Assembly: GCF_024506395.1 (NCBI RefSeq)
Contig: NZ_JANIBO010000002.1
Location: forward strand, 62,001-126,000
Length of the DNA stretch: 64,000 bases
Direction of reading: 5' to 3'
Origin: Cetobacterium sp. NK01
GTDB taxonomy: Bacteria; Fusobacteriota; Fusobacteriia; Fusobacteriales; Fusobacteriaceae
Shown: positions 34,600 through 43,491 of the stretch, piece after piece
How the letters are laid out: each line of letters opens with the position of its first letter
Position numbering within the stretch: the stretch's first letter is position 1
The notes under the pieces: model-generated
What the model was told of the DNA's origin: nothing
The model's input: the letters and a program-made list of their open reading frames with translations, nothing else
Database searches by the model: none
Translations under genes and position numbers: made by a program

Positions 34600-35506
34600 G
34601 CAAATAGTTTATATATTTTTTCTATTTAATATGACCTCTTTTGCTGTTGGTCGAGAGATCTTAAACTTTTATATAGAGGAATCAGAAAACAATATTTATC
34701 AAAATTATGGAGAGTTAGAAAGTAAGGCTGGTAAAAAATTTTATAAGTGGAAAATAGGAACTGGATCATCAAATCTTAATGAAAATTGGATTTTTGACTA
34801 TGATATAGAAAAAAAATATGATAAAGAGGAGAATACTGATGGATGGGAAAATACCTTTTCTTTATCTAGAAAATTAACAGAAAAAGAGATTTTTGGAAAA
34901 AGTTGGTATATGGATATAGGACCATATGTTAAATATAATGTAAGTGATATAGCTGGAGATTTTGGTGAAGATTTTAAAGAAAATAAATATTCTTTGAGAT
35001 ACAGAGTCAGAACAAATTCAGATTTAGGTTTAGGTGGAGCTTATTGGGGAGTTGACTTTTTTATTTCATCTATTGATACAAACTCAAGAGATGGATACTC
35101 TTTTGAGGGAAACTTCACAGGAAATATAAATTTAGGATATGGTTTTCAGAATTTTTTCACAATTTACAACGAGTATTTAGATTATGCTAACAATAGAGGA
35201 ACATATTTATTTAGAGTTGAAAATAACTTTAGATGGACATACGATCTTAGTGAAAAATTTGCTTTGTCAATAGATTCAGAAATAGATTCGTATAACTATT
35301 TTAGAAATACAGATCAAGATAAATCTTTTAAATTTAATATAGGTCCATATATATTGTACAGTCAAGATATAACTGATGAATTCCGTATATTTGCTAAGGT
35401 TGGAGTTGTAGGATATAATTTTGAAGAGGTTAAAACAAAATTTTCAAGTGTTTCTGAATCTGGACTATATATAAAAATTAGATGTGGTTTTGAATATATT
35501 TTTTAA
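34580..35506 (+). CDS. Outer-membrane beta-barrel protein at the end of the Pel operon
   Basis: The 308-residue protein has a signal peptide (about 1-23, ending FAVG) and a body of alternating aromatic/polar strands, such as YSLRYRVRT, GNINLGYGF and FRVENNFRW. The last strand GLYIKIRCGFEYIF ends in Phe, the usual C-terminal signal of outer-membrane barrels. I predict about 12 strands. I recognise no named family. It overlaps pelG by 20 bases and is the last gene before a gap, so it is very likely part of the Pel system, in the place where other diderms have the PelB porin. The start could also be the ATG at 34589. Confidence 0.7.
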   Translation: MWEMNIKQIVYIFFLFNMTSFAVGREILNFYIEESENNIYQNYGELESKAGKKFYKWKIGTGSSNLNENWIFDYDIEKKYDKEENTDGWENTFSLSRKLTEKEIFGKSWYMDIGPYVKYNVSDIAGDFGEDFKENKYSLRYRVRTNSDLGLGGAYWGVDFFISSIDTNSRDGYSFEGNFTGNINLGYGFQNFFTIYNEYLDYANNRGTYLFRVENNFRWTYDLSEKFALSIDSEIDSYNYFRNTDQDKSFKFNIGPYILYSQDITDEFRIFAKVGVVGYNFEEVKTKFSSVSESGLYIKIRCGFEYIF

Positions 35507-35523
35507 AAAAATAGTTAAAAACA

Positions 35524-35552
35524 TTGCTAAAAAAATCATTATGTGCTAAAAT
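35524..35552 (+). promoter_or_regulatory. Promoter of the flavin reductase gene
   Basis: TTGCTA (35524-35529), 17 bases, then TAAAAT (35547-35552) preceded by TGC, an extended -10. Followed by the gene start at 35597. Confidence 0.7.
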
Positions 35553-35596
35553 TTTCTTTGAATATTTGTTCAGATATAAAAGAAAAAGGGGTAATA

Positions 35597-37279
35597 ATGA
35601 AAGTAAACAGGTGTAAATTAGCAATATTTTTGGCAAGTTTAATGTTAATGGCTTGCGGTGAGAAGGAAAAATCTATTATAGGTAAAGGAAACGGATTTTC
35701 TGGAGAGATTAAAGTAAATGTAATTACAAAAGGGGATAAGATTGAAAATCTTGAGTTAGTTTCAGATAATGAAACTTCACATATAATGTCAAGATCATTT
35801 CCAATTTTAAAAGATAGAATTTTAAAAGCTCAATCTCCAATTGTTGACAGTGTATCAGGAGCAACTTATACATCTTTAGGAGTTAAAAGAGCAGTAGCTG
35901 CAGCTTTAAAAGAGGGTGGAAAGGATTTTGGTAGAATAACTGTTAAAACAGCGGGGCCAGAGCAACCAGTAGCTTATTTAGAGCCGGTATCTACAGATTT
36001 AGTCATAGTTGGTGGAGGACCAGCAGGTCTTGCAGCAGCAATATCTGCAAAAGAAGCTGGATTAAATAATATAATATTAATAGAAAAATTAGATATATTA
36101 AGTGGAAATGGAAAATACGATATGAATTTCTATGATCTAATTAATTCAGAAGCAGAAAAAAATGCAGGAGTAGAGGATTCTGTTGAAAAATTAATAGCTG
36201 ATAATACAAACTGGATGGATACTCCAGAGAGAACTAAAGCCCAAGCAGAAGGAGCATCAAAGTTAGACTCTTGGTTAAGAAGTATGGGAGTAAAGCTAAA
36301 CCATTATTATGGAAAAAGAGGTCATATGGCTGAAAAAGATGCTTATGCTGGAGAAGAGGTTCAAGATGGAATGGAAGCAAAAGCTAAAAGCTTAGGAATA
36401 GATATAAGAACAGGAACTAGAGGAACAGATTTTGTTGTAGAAGATGGAGTTATTAAAGGGATTAAAGTTCAAAATGGAAATAACTTCTATGAAATAAAGG
36501 CAAAAGCTATTGTTATGGCAACTGGAGGATTCTCAGCAAATAAAGATCTATTAGCAAAGTATTCTCCTGGAACAGAAAAATTACAAACTTCAAATCAACT
36601 TGGAGCAACTGGAGATTTTATACCTGTATTTGAAGAAAATAATATACAATTAGCTAATTTAGATGAGTTAAATTTATTTCCATTTATAGTTAGAACTACT
36701 AGAGATTTAACTGGTGGTGGAGATGGATTTATGCTAGTTAACGCAAATGGAGAAAGATTCTTAAATGAAAATATCTCTAAAAATGACAGATTTAAAGCTG
36801 CTCAAACAATTCTTGCACAACCAGAAGGAAAAGCATTCTATGTATATGATCAAGCTTTATACGAGTCAAGCTATCGTTTACAAAAACATACAGCAAAAGG
36901 ATATCATGTAAAAGCTGATACATTAGAAGAGTTAGCACAAAAACTTGGAGTACCAGCAGATAAATTAGTTGCTACAAGAGATCATTTTAACAAGGCTATA
37001 CGTGGAGAGGAACAAGATCCATTTAGAGAAAAGCCATTTAAAAGAGAGTTTAGAACAGAGGGGCCATTCTATGGAGTTCAAGTAGAATCAGCAGTTCATA
37101 TGACTAGAGGTGGAGTAGTAGCAAATGAAAAAACTGAGGTATTAGATGTGGATGGTAACGTAGTACCAGGTGTATTCGCTGCTGGAGAAGTTACAAATAG
37201 TAGTGCAGCTTACAGTGCAGCTGTTATATTTGGGCGTATAGCAGGAGAAAATGCAGTTAAATTTATAAATAAGCAATAA
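35597..37279 (+). CDS. Lipoprotein FMN-binding/FAD flavin reductase (fumarate/urocanate reductase family)
   Basis: The 560-residue protein has a lipoprotein signal (LMLMAC, Cys at residue 20), so it is on the cell envelope. Next comes an FMN_bind domain (about 30-110) with SGATYTS, whose Thr/Ser is covalently flavinylated by ApbE in the family. The FAD_binding_2 domain follows from about 130 (LVIVGGGPAGLAAAISA). Substrate-site features are HMTRGGV near 496 and FGRIAGENA near 546. The usual SGGNT-type motif after the first beta-alpha-beta is changed to SGNGKYDMN. The family reduces fumarate, urocanate or related acceptors outside the cytoplasm. I use the ATG at 35597 after AAAAAGGGG rather than an upstream GTG within the -10. 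Confidence 0.85.
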   Translation: MKVNRCKLAIFLASLMLMACGEKEKSIIGKGNGFSGEIKVNVITKGDKIENLELVSDNETSHIMSRSFPILKDRILKAQSPIVDSVSGATYTSLGVKRAVAAALKEGGKDFGRITVKTAGPEQPVAYLEPVSTDLVIVGGGPAGLAAAISAKEAGLNNIILIEKLDILSGNGKYDMNFYDLINSEAEKNAGVEDSVEKLIADNTNWMDTPERTKAQAEGASKLDSWLRSMGVKLNHYYGKRGHMAEKDAYAGEEVQDGMEAKAKSLGIDIRTGTRGTDFVVEDGVIKGIKVQNGNNFYEIKAKAIVMATGGFSANKDLLAKYSPGTEKLQTSNQLGATGDFIPVFEENNIQLANLDELNLFPFIVRTTRDLTGGGDGFMLVNANGERFLNENISKNDRFKAAQTILAQPEGKAFYVYDQALYESSYRLQKHTAKGYHVKADTLEELAQKLGVPADKLVATRDHFNKAIRGEEQDPFREKPFKREFRTEGPFYGVQVESAVHMTRGGVVANEKTEVLDVDGNVVPGVFAAGEVTNSSAAYSAAVIFGRIAGENAVKFINKQ

Positions 37280-37285
37280 TAATAT

Positions 37286-37315
37286 AAAAAGAGGGATATT
37301 TATATCCCTCTTTTT
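37286..37315. terminator. Bidirectional terminator between convergent genes
   Basis: AAAAAGAGGGATAT and ATATCCCTCTTTTT form a 14-base near-perfect inverted repeat with A and T tracts at either end. It serves the flavin reductase gene and the minus-strand ABC operon. Confidence 0.9.
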
Positions 37316-37994
37316 ATATATATGAAATTTCTCCATTTTTTAAAGAGATAACTCTGTCACACATATATTTTACAACATTAACATCATGAGATATAAAAAT
37401 ATATGTTAGATTTAGTTTTTTTTGTAATTCAATTAATAGATTTAAAATTTGAGCTTGAACAGAAATATCTAGAGCTGATACAGATTCATCTAAAACAATA
37501 ATTTTAGGTTCTATTAATAAAGCTGCTAAAATTAAAACTCTTTGTTTTTGGCCACCACTCAGTTGATTAGGATATTTATCTAAATAATCTTTAGATAAAC
37601 CTACTAATTCCATCATAGACACTATTCTATTTAAACGCTTATCTTTTGGATAGTTTAGAATATCTAAAGGTTGATTTAGATGCCAGCCTATAGTTTTCCT
37701 AGGATTAAGTGAAAGATAAGGATCTTGTAAAACCATTTGTAAATCTTTTCGATATTCTAAAATCTCTTTTTTATTGAAATTAAAGATATTTTTGTCTTTA
37801 TATATGATCTCTCCAGAATCTTGAGATAGAAGTAAAAGAAGAATTTTTCCAAAGGTACTTTTTCCACATCCACTAGGACCTACAAAACCTAAAGTTTCAC
37901 CTTCAAAGATATCAAAAGAAACATCTTTTAAGACAATAGAATTTCTAAAATTTTTATTTAAGTTTTTTATTTTTAAAATTATATTATTTTTCAT
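37314..37994 (-). CDS. Peptide/nickel ABC transporter ATPase (DppF/NikE type)
   Basis: The 226-residue ATPase has Walker A GPSGCGKST (about 39-47), Q-loop VLQDPYLSLNPR, signature LSGGQKQR (about 144-151) and Walker B IIVLDESVSALD. It lacks the C-terminal oligopeptide-binding extension seen in its partner and is at the short end for the family. Its start overlaps the end of the partner gene by 11 bases. Last gene of a five-gene operon on the minus strand. Confidence 0.88.
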   Translation of the reverse strand: MKNNIILKIKNLNKNFRNSIVLKDVSFDIFEGETLGFVGPSGCGKSTFGKILLLLLSQDSGEIIYKDKNIFNFNKKEILEYRKDLQMVLQDPYLSLNPRKTIGWHLNQPLDILNYPKDKRLNRIVSMMELVGLSKDYLDKYPNQLSGGQKQRVLILAALLIEPKIIVLDESVSALDISVQAQILNLLIELQKKLNLTYIFISHDVNVVKYMCDRVISLKNGEISYI

Positions 37995-38967
37995 AAGAAT
38001 TATCCTTTATGGGATTTATACAACGAATACCCGTATTATTTTTTTCATTTAATATAAATTCTATTTTTTGTTGTTTGCATTTTTCTAAAGACATAGGGCA
38101 CCTAGGAGAGAATACACAACCTTCAATTATATCATTTACTCCTGGAATTCCACCACTCATAACCTTAATAGGTTCTCCTTTTTTAAAATTTTTAGGAAGA
38201 GAAGCAAGTAAACCAGCAGTATAGTGATGAGCTGGTTTGGAGAAAATATCCTTTGTTGTTCCACTCTCTACAAGTTGTCCAAAATACATAATAAGAGAGT
38301 TTTCTGTAAAATTCTCAATAACTTCTAAATCATGGGATATTAATATTATAGCTGTCTCATATTTCTTCTGTATATCTTTTAATAGATTTAAAATTTGATT
38401 TTGAATATTTTTATCTAGAGCTGTAGTTGGTTCATCAGCGATGATAATTTTAGGGTTATTGGCAATAGCCATAGCAATCCCGATTCTTTGGCCTTGTCCT
38501 CCACTAAGTTCATGAGGATATTTATTGAATATCTCTAAAAAATTATCTTTAAAACCAACATCAGATAAAACTTCAAAAGTTCTATTGAGTCTCTCTTTTT
38601 TATTTAGATTTTGATGTTTTTCAATAACTTCTAAAATTTGTTTTCCAACTTTCATCAATGGATTTAATGAACTAATAGGATTCTGAAAAATAATAGAAAA
38701 TTGATTACCTCTAATTTTTTCTAAATCTTTTTCAGAACTTTTACACATATCTATTCCTAGAAATTTGATACTTCCATTTGAAACCATTAAATCTTCAGAC
38801 AAAAGATTTAAAAGGCTCATAGCAGTGACAGTTTTTCCACTTCCACTTTCTCCAACAATTCCTAAAGCCTCGCCTTTTTTTAAAGTGAAAGATACATCCT
38901 CAACAACAACTCGATTAATTTTTGAAATCTCTTTTATGGATAAATTTTTAACTTTTAAAATAATCAT
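37984..38967 (-). CDS. Peptide/nickel ABC transporter ATPase (DppD/NikD type)
   Basis: The 327-residue ATPase has Walker A GESGSGKTVT near residues 38-47, signature LSGGQGQRIGIA and Walker B IIIADEPTTALD. The C-terminal oligo_HPY region contains the Cys-rich FSPRCPMSLEKC near 287-298, which in these transporters carries an Fe-S cluster-like site. It energises import together with the downstream ATPase. Confidence 0.92.
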   Translation of the reverse strand: MIILKVKNLSIKEISKINRVVVEDVSFTLKKGEALGIVGESGSGKTVTAMSLLNLLSEDLMVSNGSIKFLGIDMCKSSEKDLEKIRGNQFSIIFQNPISSLNPLMKVGKQILEVIEKHQNLNKKERLNRTFEVLSDVGFKDNFLEIFNKYPHELSGGQGQRIGIAMAIANNPKIIIADEPTTALDKNIQNQILNLLKDIQKKYETAIILISHDLEVIENFTENSLIMYFGQLVESGTTKDIFSKPAHHYTAGLLASLPKNFKKGEPIKVMSGGIPGVNDIIEGCVFSPRCPMSLEKCKQQKIEFILNEKNNTGIRCINPIKDNSYEK

Positions 38968-38975
38968 ATATACTC

Positions 38976-39779
38976 CTATTTTTTTATATACTCTTTAATT
39001 CCTTCACCAAGAAGATTAAATCCAATGGCAACTAAGCTAATTAAAACTCCTGGAACAAAAGCGTAGGATGGGTTTGTAGTGATGTATTCTTGAGCTCTAT
39101 AAATGATTTCTCCCCAAGTAGGATTAGGAGGATTAACTCCCATACCTAAATAACTTAAACTAGCCTCTGTTAAAATTGCAGTGGAAAAAGATAAAGCACC
39201 AACAACAATTATTGTTGAAAGTATATTTGGAAAAATATGAGAATAGATAATTTTGAACTCTTTAATCCCCATAATTTTAGCCCAAGTTATATAAGGAAGA
39301 TTTTTAACTTCCATAACTTTACTTCTGCTTATTCTAAAAAATGTAGGTATATTTAAAATACCAATGGAAATAGCAGTATTTTTAAGATCTTTCCCAAAAA
39401 TAGTTATAAAAACTAAAAGAAATAAAATAGATGGAATAGACATAAAAGCATCTATTATTTTAGAGAGAATTTCATCAATCCAATTAGAAAAATAACCAGA
39501 TATAGTTCCTAAAAAACTACCGATAATCCCACCAATAAGAACAGAAATAAGACCAACATAAAAAGCTCCTTGAGAAGCAATCATAACTCTAGAAAAGATA
39601 TCTCTTCCTAATTGATCAGTTCCTAAAATATGTTTAAATGATGGCGGTTTTAATCTGTTAATCTCATCAATTAAATAAGGATCATATGGAGTCCAAAAAA
39701 TACTTAAAATCATAAAAAAGAAAAGAGTTCCAATGATTAAAAGTCCTATTTTTAAATTAGTATTTTTTTTTATATTCAT
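38976..39779 (-). CDS. Peptide/nickel ABC transporter permease (DppC type)
   Basis: The 267-residue permease opens with a first membrane span (about 10-27) and the family landmark HILGTDQLGRDIFSRVM near residues 50-66, with the EAA-like loop NLPYITWAKIMGIKEFKII near 157-175. It overlaps the DppB-type gene by 4 bases (ATGA-style). Confidence 0.92.
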   Translation of the reverse strand: MNIKKNTNLKIGLLIIGTLFFFMILSIFWTPYDPYLIDEINRLKPPSFKHILGTDQLGRDIFSRVMIASQGAFYVGLISVLIGGIIGSFLGTISGYFSNWIDEILSKIIDAFMSIPSILFLLVFITIFGKDLKNTAISIGILNIPTFFRISRSKVMEVKNLPYITWAKIMGIKEFKIIYSHIFPNILSTIIVVGALSFSTAILTEASLSYLGMGVNPPNPTWGEIIYRAQEYITTNPSYAFVPGVLISLVAIGFNLLGEGIKEYIKK

Positions 39780-40738
39780 CTTTTTTCCTTTCCTTTTCTA
39801 ATTCTTGGATCAATTATGTTATAAATTATATCAATAATAAAATTTATTAAGATAACAGAAAAACTTATATAAAGAACTATACCTTGAACAAGAGGATAAT
39901 CTTTACGATTAATACCTTCCATTAAAAGTGTTCCTAATCCAGGAAGAGCAAAAACATTTTCAATTACAATAGTTCCAGTAATAAGATAGATCGTAATCAT
40001 TCCTATAATTGTAATAACACTAATTAAAGAGTTTCTTAAAATATGCCTTTTATAAATTTCGCTTTGGTTTAACCCCTTACTTCGAGCCACTCTAACGTAA
40101 TCTTTTGAACTTTCTTCAATCATACTATTGCAAAGATAGTGACTAACTAATGGGACTTTACTAATACTTAAAGTCAAAATAGGAAGAATTAAAGATTTTA
40201 TAGAAGTAATAGGGTATCTATTCCAATTTATAGTTCCTAAAGTTGGAAGAAGTTTTAATTTTAAAGAAAATATATAGATTAAAACTATAGCTATCCAAAA
40301 TGCTGGAATAGAAAATCCAATTTGAGAAAAAACTTTTATGAATTTAAAAGCTTTTCTTTTATGATTTTTAGCTAAAATAGTTCCTAAAGGAATAGAAACG
40401 ACTATTACAATTATTAATGTAGTAATAGTAATTATAAAGGTAGTGAGAAACCTAGATTTTATTAGCTCTAATACTGTATAACTAGAATAAGAGAATGATT
40501 TACCTAGGTTTCCATTTATAACTTGAAAGCACCATTTGAAAAATCTTGTATATAAAGGTGCATTTAATCCAAACTCATCTCTTAACCGAGCTTCTAATAA
40601 CGGATCACTTTCAACTCCTAATCTAGCTAAAACAGGATCTCCAGGCAAAGATTCAAAAAGTAAAAAAATAATTAAAGAAACTATAAATATAGTTATAAAA
40701 GATGAAAAAATCTTTTTTAAATAGTTCAAAATTTTCAC
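39776..40738 (-). CDS. Peptide/nickel ABC transporter permease (DppB type)
   Basis: The 320-residue permease has six predicted membrane spans. Typical features are LPGDPVLARLG near residues 30-40, the EAA loop SSKDYVRVARSKGLNQSEIY near 213-232 and NVFALPGLGTLL near 276. The GTG at 40738 directly follows the stop of the binding protein and lies inside a TAGGTG ribosome site. A TTG at 40729 is better spaced and may be the true start. Pairs with the DppC-type permease. Confidence 0.9.
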   Translation of the reverse strand: MKILNYLKKIFSSFITIFIVSLIIFLLFESLPGDPVLARLGVESDPLLEARLRDEFGLNAPLYTRFFKWCFQVINGNLGKSFSYSSYTVLELIKSRFLTTFIITITTLIIVIVVSIPLGTILAKNHKRKAFKFIKVFSQIGFSIPAFWIAIVLIYIFSLKLKLLPTLGTINWNRYPITSIKSLILPILTLSISKVPLVSHYLCNSMIEESSKDYVRVARSKGLNQSEIYKRHILRNSLISVITIIGMITIYLITGTIVIENVFALPGLGTLLMEGINRKDYPLVQGIVLYISFSVILINFIIDIIYNIIDPRIRKGKEKR

Positions 40739-42259
40739 CTACTTATTATTATTTTTTAATTTTATAGTTGAAACATCTATGAAAGCAAAAGGATAAGTTT
40801 TATATCCTGTGTATTTAGAAGAAAGAGCTACAGAAACCCCTTGATCTATTAAATAAACTGATGCAATATCTTTATTTAGTAAAATTTGAATTTTTTTATA
40901 GATATCAATTTTTTTCTGTTCATCATAAGTTTGTGCTGCTTCTTTTAAAAGGTTATCAACCTCTTCATTTGAATAACTACTCATATTTGATGAATAATTT
41001 GTTTCATATCTTTGAAGAATCCTTTGTGGGTCTGGATAACCAGCAACTCTTAAAAGAGCAGCTTCGTATTTATGTCCCTTATAAACTTCAGGAAGATATT
41101 GTCCCCATGGGATAGGGTTGATTGTTATATCAATACCAACTTTAGCTAAATCTTCTTTAATAAAGAGAGCTAAGTCATTTTCAAAAGTATTTTCAGAAAT
41201 AGTAGTTAAAGTAAAATTAAGAGCAGAGTACCCAGATTCTCTTAATAGTTCCTTAGCTTTTTCTGGATTATATGGATAACTTTTTTTAACGCTATTCTCA
41301 TAGATCTCTTTTAAATAAGGAGACATATGTGTGTAAAGTTTCTCAGTTTTAGGCAAAGACAAATTTTTTACAATTCTATCCATATCAATGGCTTGCCAAA
41401 TAGCTTGTCTAACATTTTTATTTTGAAAAGGTTTGAAAGAGTTATTAAGATAAAGAACATTAACATCATTTCCTAAAGAAGAGACTATCTCAATATTTTT
41501 ATCTTTTTCAATCTCTTTTAATGATTCTAGATTTAAGGGCAGAAAATCAATTTCTCCATTTTTAAAAGATAAAAGTCGACCAGCTCCCTCTTTATAAACT
41601 TTAAATTCAACCTCTTTTACTTCAGGAGCTCCTAAATAATAGTCATCAAAAGCTTCTAATACAATTTTTTGTCCAGGAATATATTCTACAAATTTATATG
41701 GACCAGCTCCAATAGGATTTTTTTCCAATTGATCTTCAGAAATTCCAGCTGGGATAATAGAAACATCAGCTATATTATAGATATCAGAACTACTTTTAAC
41801 ATCATCTTTAATATTTATTTCAACAGTGTTGTCATTAAGTATATTTACGCTATCTAATTTTTTATTCCACTCACCAACAATAGCTCGACCAGTGTTTATA
41901 CCTGAAACTCTTTCAAAAGAGTATTTTATATCTTCAGGAGTTATATTTTTTCCGTTATGAAATTTTATATTATCTCTTAATTTAAAAATATAGGTTTTTC
42001 CTTCATTTTCTATCTCATAAGATTCAGCTAATGCTGGAACAAGTTTTTTAGAATCAGGATCAAATTTTACTAATCCAGAGTTTATATTTCTAATAACCTC
42101 TTTTGTAGCAGCAGAAACGTCAGTATTAGGAGCTATAGAGTTAAAACCTACTTTAATGGGAATTATCATTTTAGAACTCTCTTCACTTTTTTCATCCTTA
42201 CATCCACTTAAAGAAAGTAATGATAATGTTATTAAAGTAGTTATAATTTTCTTTTTCAT
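40739..42259 (-). CDS. Peptide/nickel-binding lipoprotein (family 5 solute-binding protein)
   Basis: The 506-residue protein is the extracytoplasmic receptor of the ABC system. The signal ends in a lipobox (LSGC, Cys at about 20). Family 5 features include YIFKLRDNIKFHNGKNITPEDIKYSF seen in two parts near residues 88-113, and NKNVRQAIWQAIDMDRIV near 279. The ATG follows GGAGGC. The ligand (peptide, nickel complex or other) cannot be told apart from sequence alone. Confidence 0.9.
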   Translation of the reverse strand: MKKKIITTLITLSLLSLSGCKDEKSEESSKMIIPIKVGFNSIAPNTDVSAATKEVIRNINSGLVKFDPDSKKLVPALAESYEIENEGKTYIFKLRDNIKFHNGKNITPEDIKYSFERVSGINTGRAIVGEWNKKLDSVNILNDNTVEINIKDDVKSSSDIYNIADVSIIPAGISEDQLEKNPIGAGPYKFVEYIPGQKIVLEAFDDYYLGAPEVKEVEFKVYKEGAGRLLSFKNGEIDFLPLNLESLKEIEKDKNIEIVSSLGNDVNVLYLNNSFKPFQNKNVRQAIWQAIDMDRIVKNLSLPKTEKLYTHMSPYLKEIYENSVKKSYPYNPEKAKELLRESGYSALNFTLTTISENTFENDLALFIKEDLAKVGIDITINPIPWGQYLPEVYKGHKYEAALLRVAGYPDPQRILQRYETNYSSNMSSYSNEEVDNLLKEAAQTYDEQKKIDIYKKIQILLNKDIASVYLIDQGVSVALSSKYTGYKTYPFAFIDVSTIKLKNNNK

Positions 42260-42432
42260 AATGCCTCCAAAATTTTAATTTAAACTGTAATAAGTTTAAC
42301 ATAGTTTTACAAGAAATTCTATATTAAGTGTGGAAATAAAATAATTTATAAAGATAAAAACATTTTTTTATTTTAAGAAATGTGATAAAATATAAAGTAG
42401 AAATAAAATTTAGGAAGTATAAGAGGTATAGA

Positions 42433-43491
42433 ATGTTTGAAAATATTTTATTAGACAATCTAACAGTAGGTATATTAGTTTTAGATAGTAATTTTAAAAT
42501 TAACTATTTAAATAAATTAATGAAAAAAATATTAATAGATCAAAATATAATGCTTAATAATTCTGAAATTTCTTTAGAAAAACTTTACAGTATTAATGGA
42601 TATAAAATAAAAAGTTATAGTATAGAAAATAATACAGAAAAATTTTTACAGTTAGAATTCCATGAAATAAATAAAAATTCTGAAAATAAGTTAGTTGCAA
42701 TGCTTGATACAGTTCAAGATTTTATATTTTATCTAGATTCAGAGGGAAGAATAGAATACTTTAATAAAGCTTATGCAGATTTTATAGGAAGATCTTATGA
42801 AGATATAATTGGTAGAAAAGAAAGTGAGTTTTTCTCAAAAGAGATGGCTTGTAAATGCGAAGAGAATAATAAAAAAGCTTTAAAATATGGTAATTTTTAT
42901 GAAGAAGAAAATTTTCAAGATAACTGGTACCATACATTTAAATCAAGAGTTGATTTAGAAAATAATGAATTTGGAATTTTAGGTATGATTAAAGAGATAA
43001 CAGAGTCAAAGAAAAAAGATCTTGATTTAAAGGAGAAAGTTTATAAAGATATTTTGACTGGAATATATAATAGAAATTTTTATGAAGAAAAAATAAAAAG
43101 AATTTTTGAAGTTAATAAAAATACAAAGTTTTCTATTATGCTTATGGATATTGATAAATTTAAAGAAATAAATGATACTCAAGGCCACGATATTGGAGAT
43201 TTAGTTTTAAAAAATTTTTCAAAGCTTTTAAAAAGAAATGTTAGAAAAGACAATGATTTTATTATAAGAATTGGTGGAGATGAGTTAGCAATAATTGTTG
43301 AAGGCTCTTTAAAAGATCTTAGAAAAATTTATGAAAGAGTTGAAAGTGATATTTCAAATGAGAAGTTATTAAATGATTTAAAGTTTTCAATTAGCGTAGG
43401 ATTTGCCGAAAGAGATCAATGTGAGAGTTTAAAAAGTTTATATAAAAAAGCTGATATAGAGTTGTATAAAATGAAAAATAGGAGATACTAA
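42433..43491 (+). CDS. PAS-PAS-GGDEF diguanylate cyclase-like protein
   Basis: The 352-residue soluble protein begins with a PAS-like domain (FENILLDNLTVGILVLDSNF), has a second PAS domain at about 92-195 (MLDTVQDFIFYLDSEGRIEYF), and ends in a GGDEF domain from about 205 (DILTGIYNRNFYEEKI). The catalytic motif reads GGDEL instead of GGDEF; the metal- and GTP-binding residues are kept, so activity is likely. The inhibitory I-site has Lys in place of Arg (KDND), so product inhibition may be weak. It is a possible source of c-di-GMP for PelD. I start at the ATG at 42433 after AAGAGG; a GTG at 42382 lies in the promoter area. Confidence 0.82.
   Translation: MFENILLDNLTVGILVLDSNFKINYLNKLMKKILIDQNIMLNNSEISLEKLYSINGYKIKSYSIENNTEKFLQLEFHEINKNSENKLVAMLDTVQDFIFYLDSEGRIEYFNKAYADFIGRSYEDIIGRKESEFFSKEMACKCEENNKKALKYGNFYEEENFQDNWYHTFKSRVDLENNEFGILGMIKEITESKKKDLDLKEKVYKDILTGIYNRNFYEEKIKRIFEVNKNTKFSIMLMDIDKFKEINDTQGHDIGDLVLKNFSKLLKRNVRKDNDFIIRIGGDELAIIVEGSLKDLRKIYERVESDISNEKLLNDLKFSISVGFAERDQCESLKSLYKKADIELYKMKNRRY

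Noticed and set aside
42382-42432. GTG-started N-terminal extension of the GGDEF protein
   Set aside because: It reads a very basic, non-conserved stretch over a probable promoter; the ATG at 42433 has AAGAGG and starts the PAS domain.
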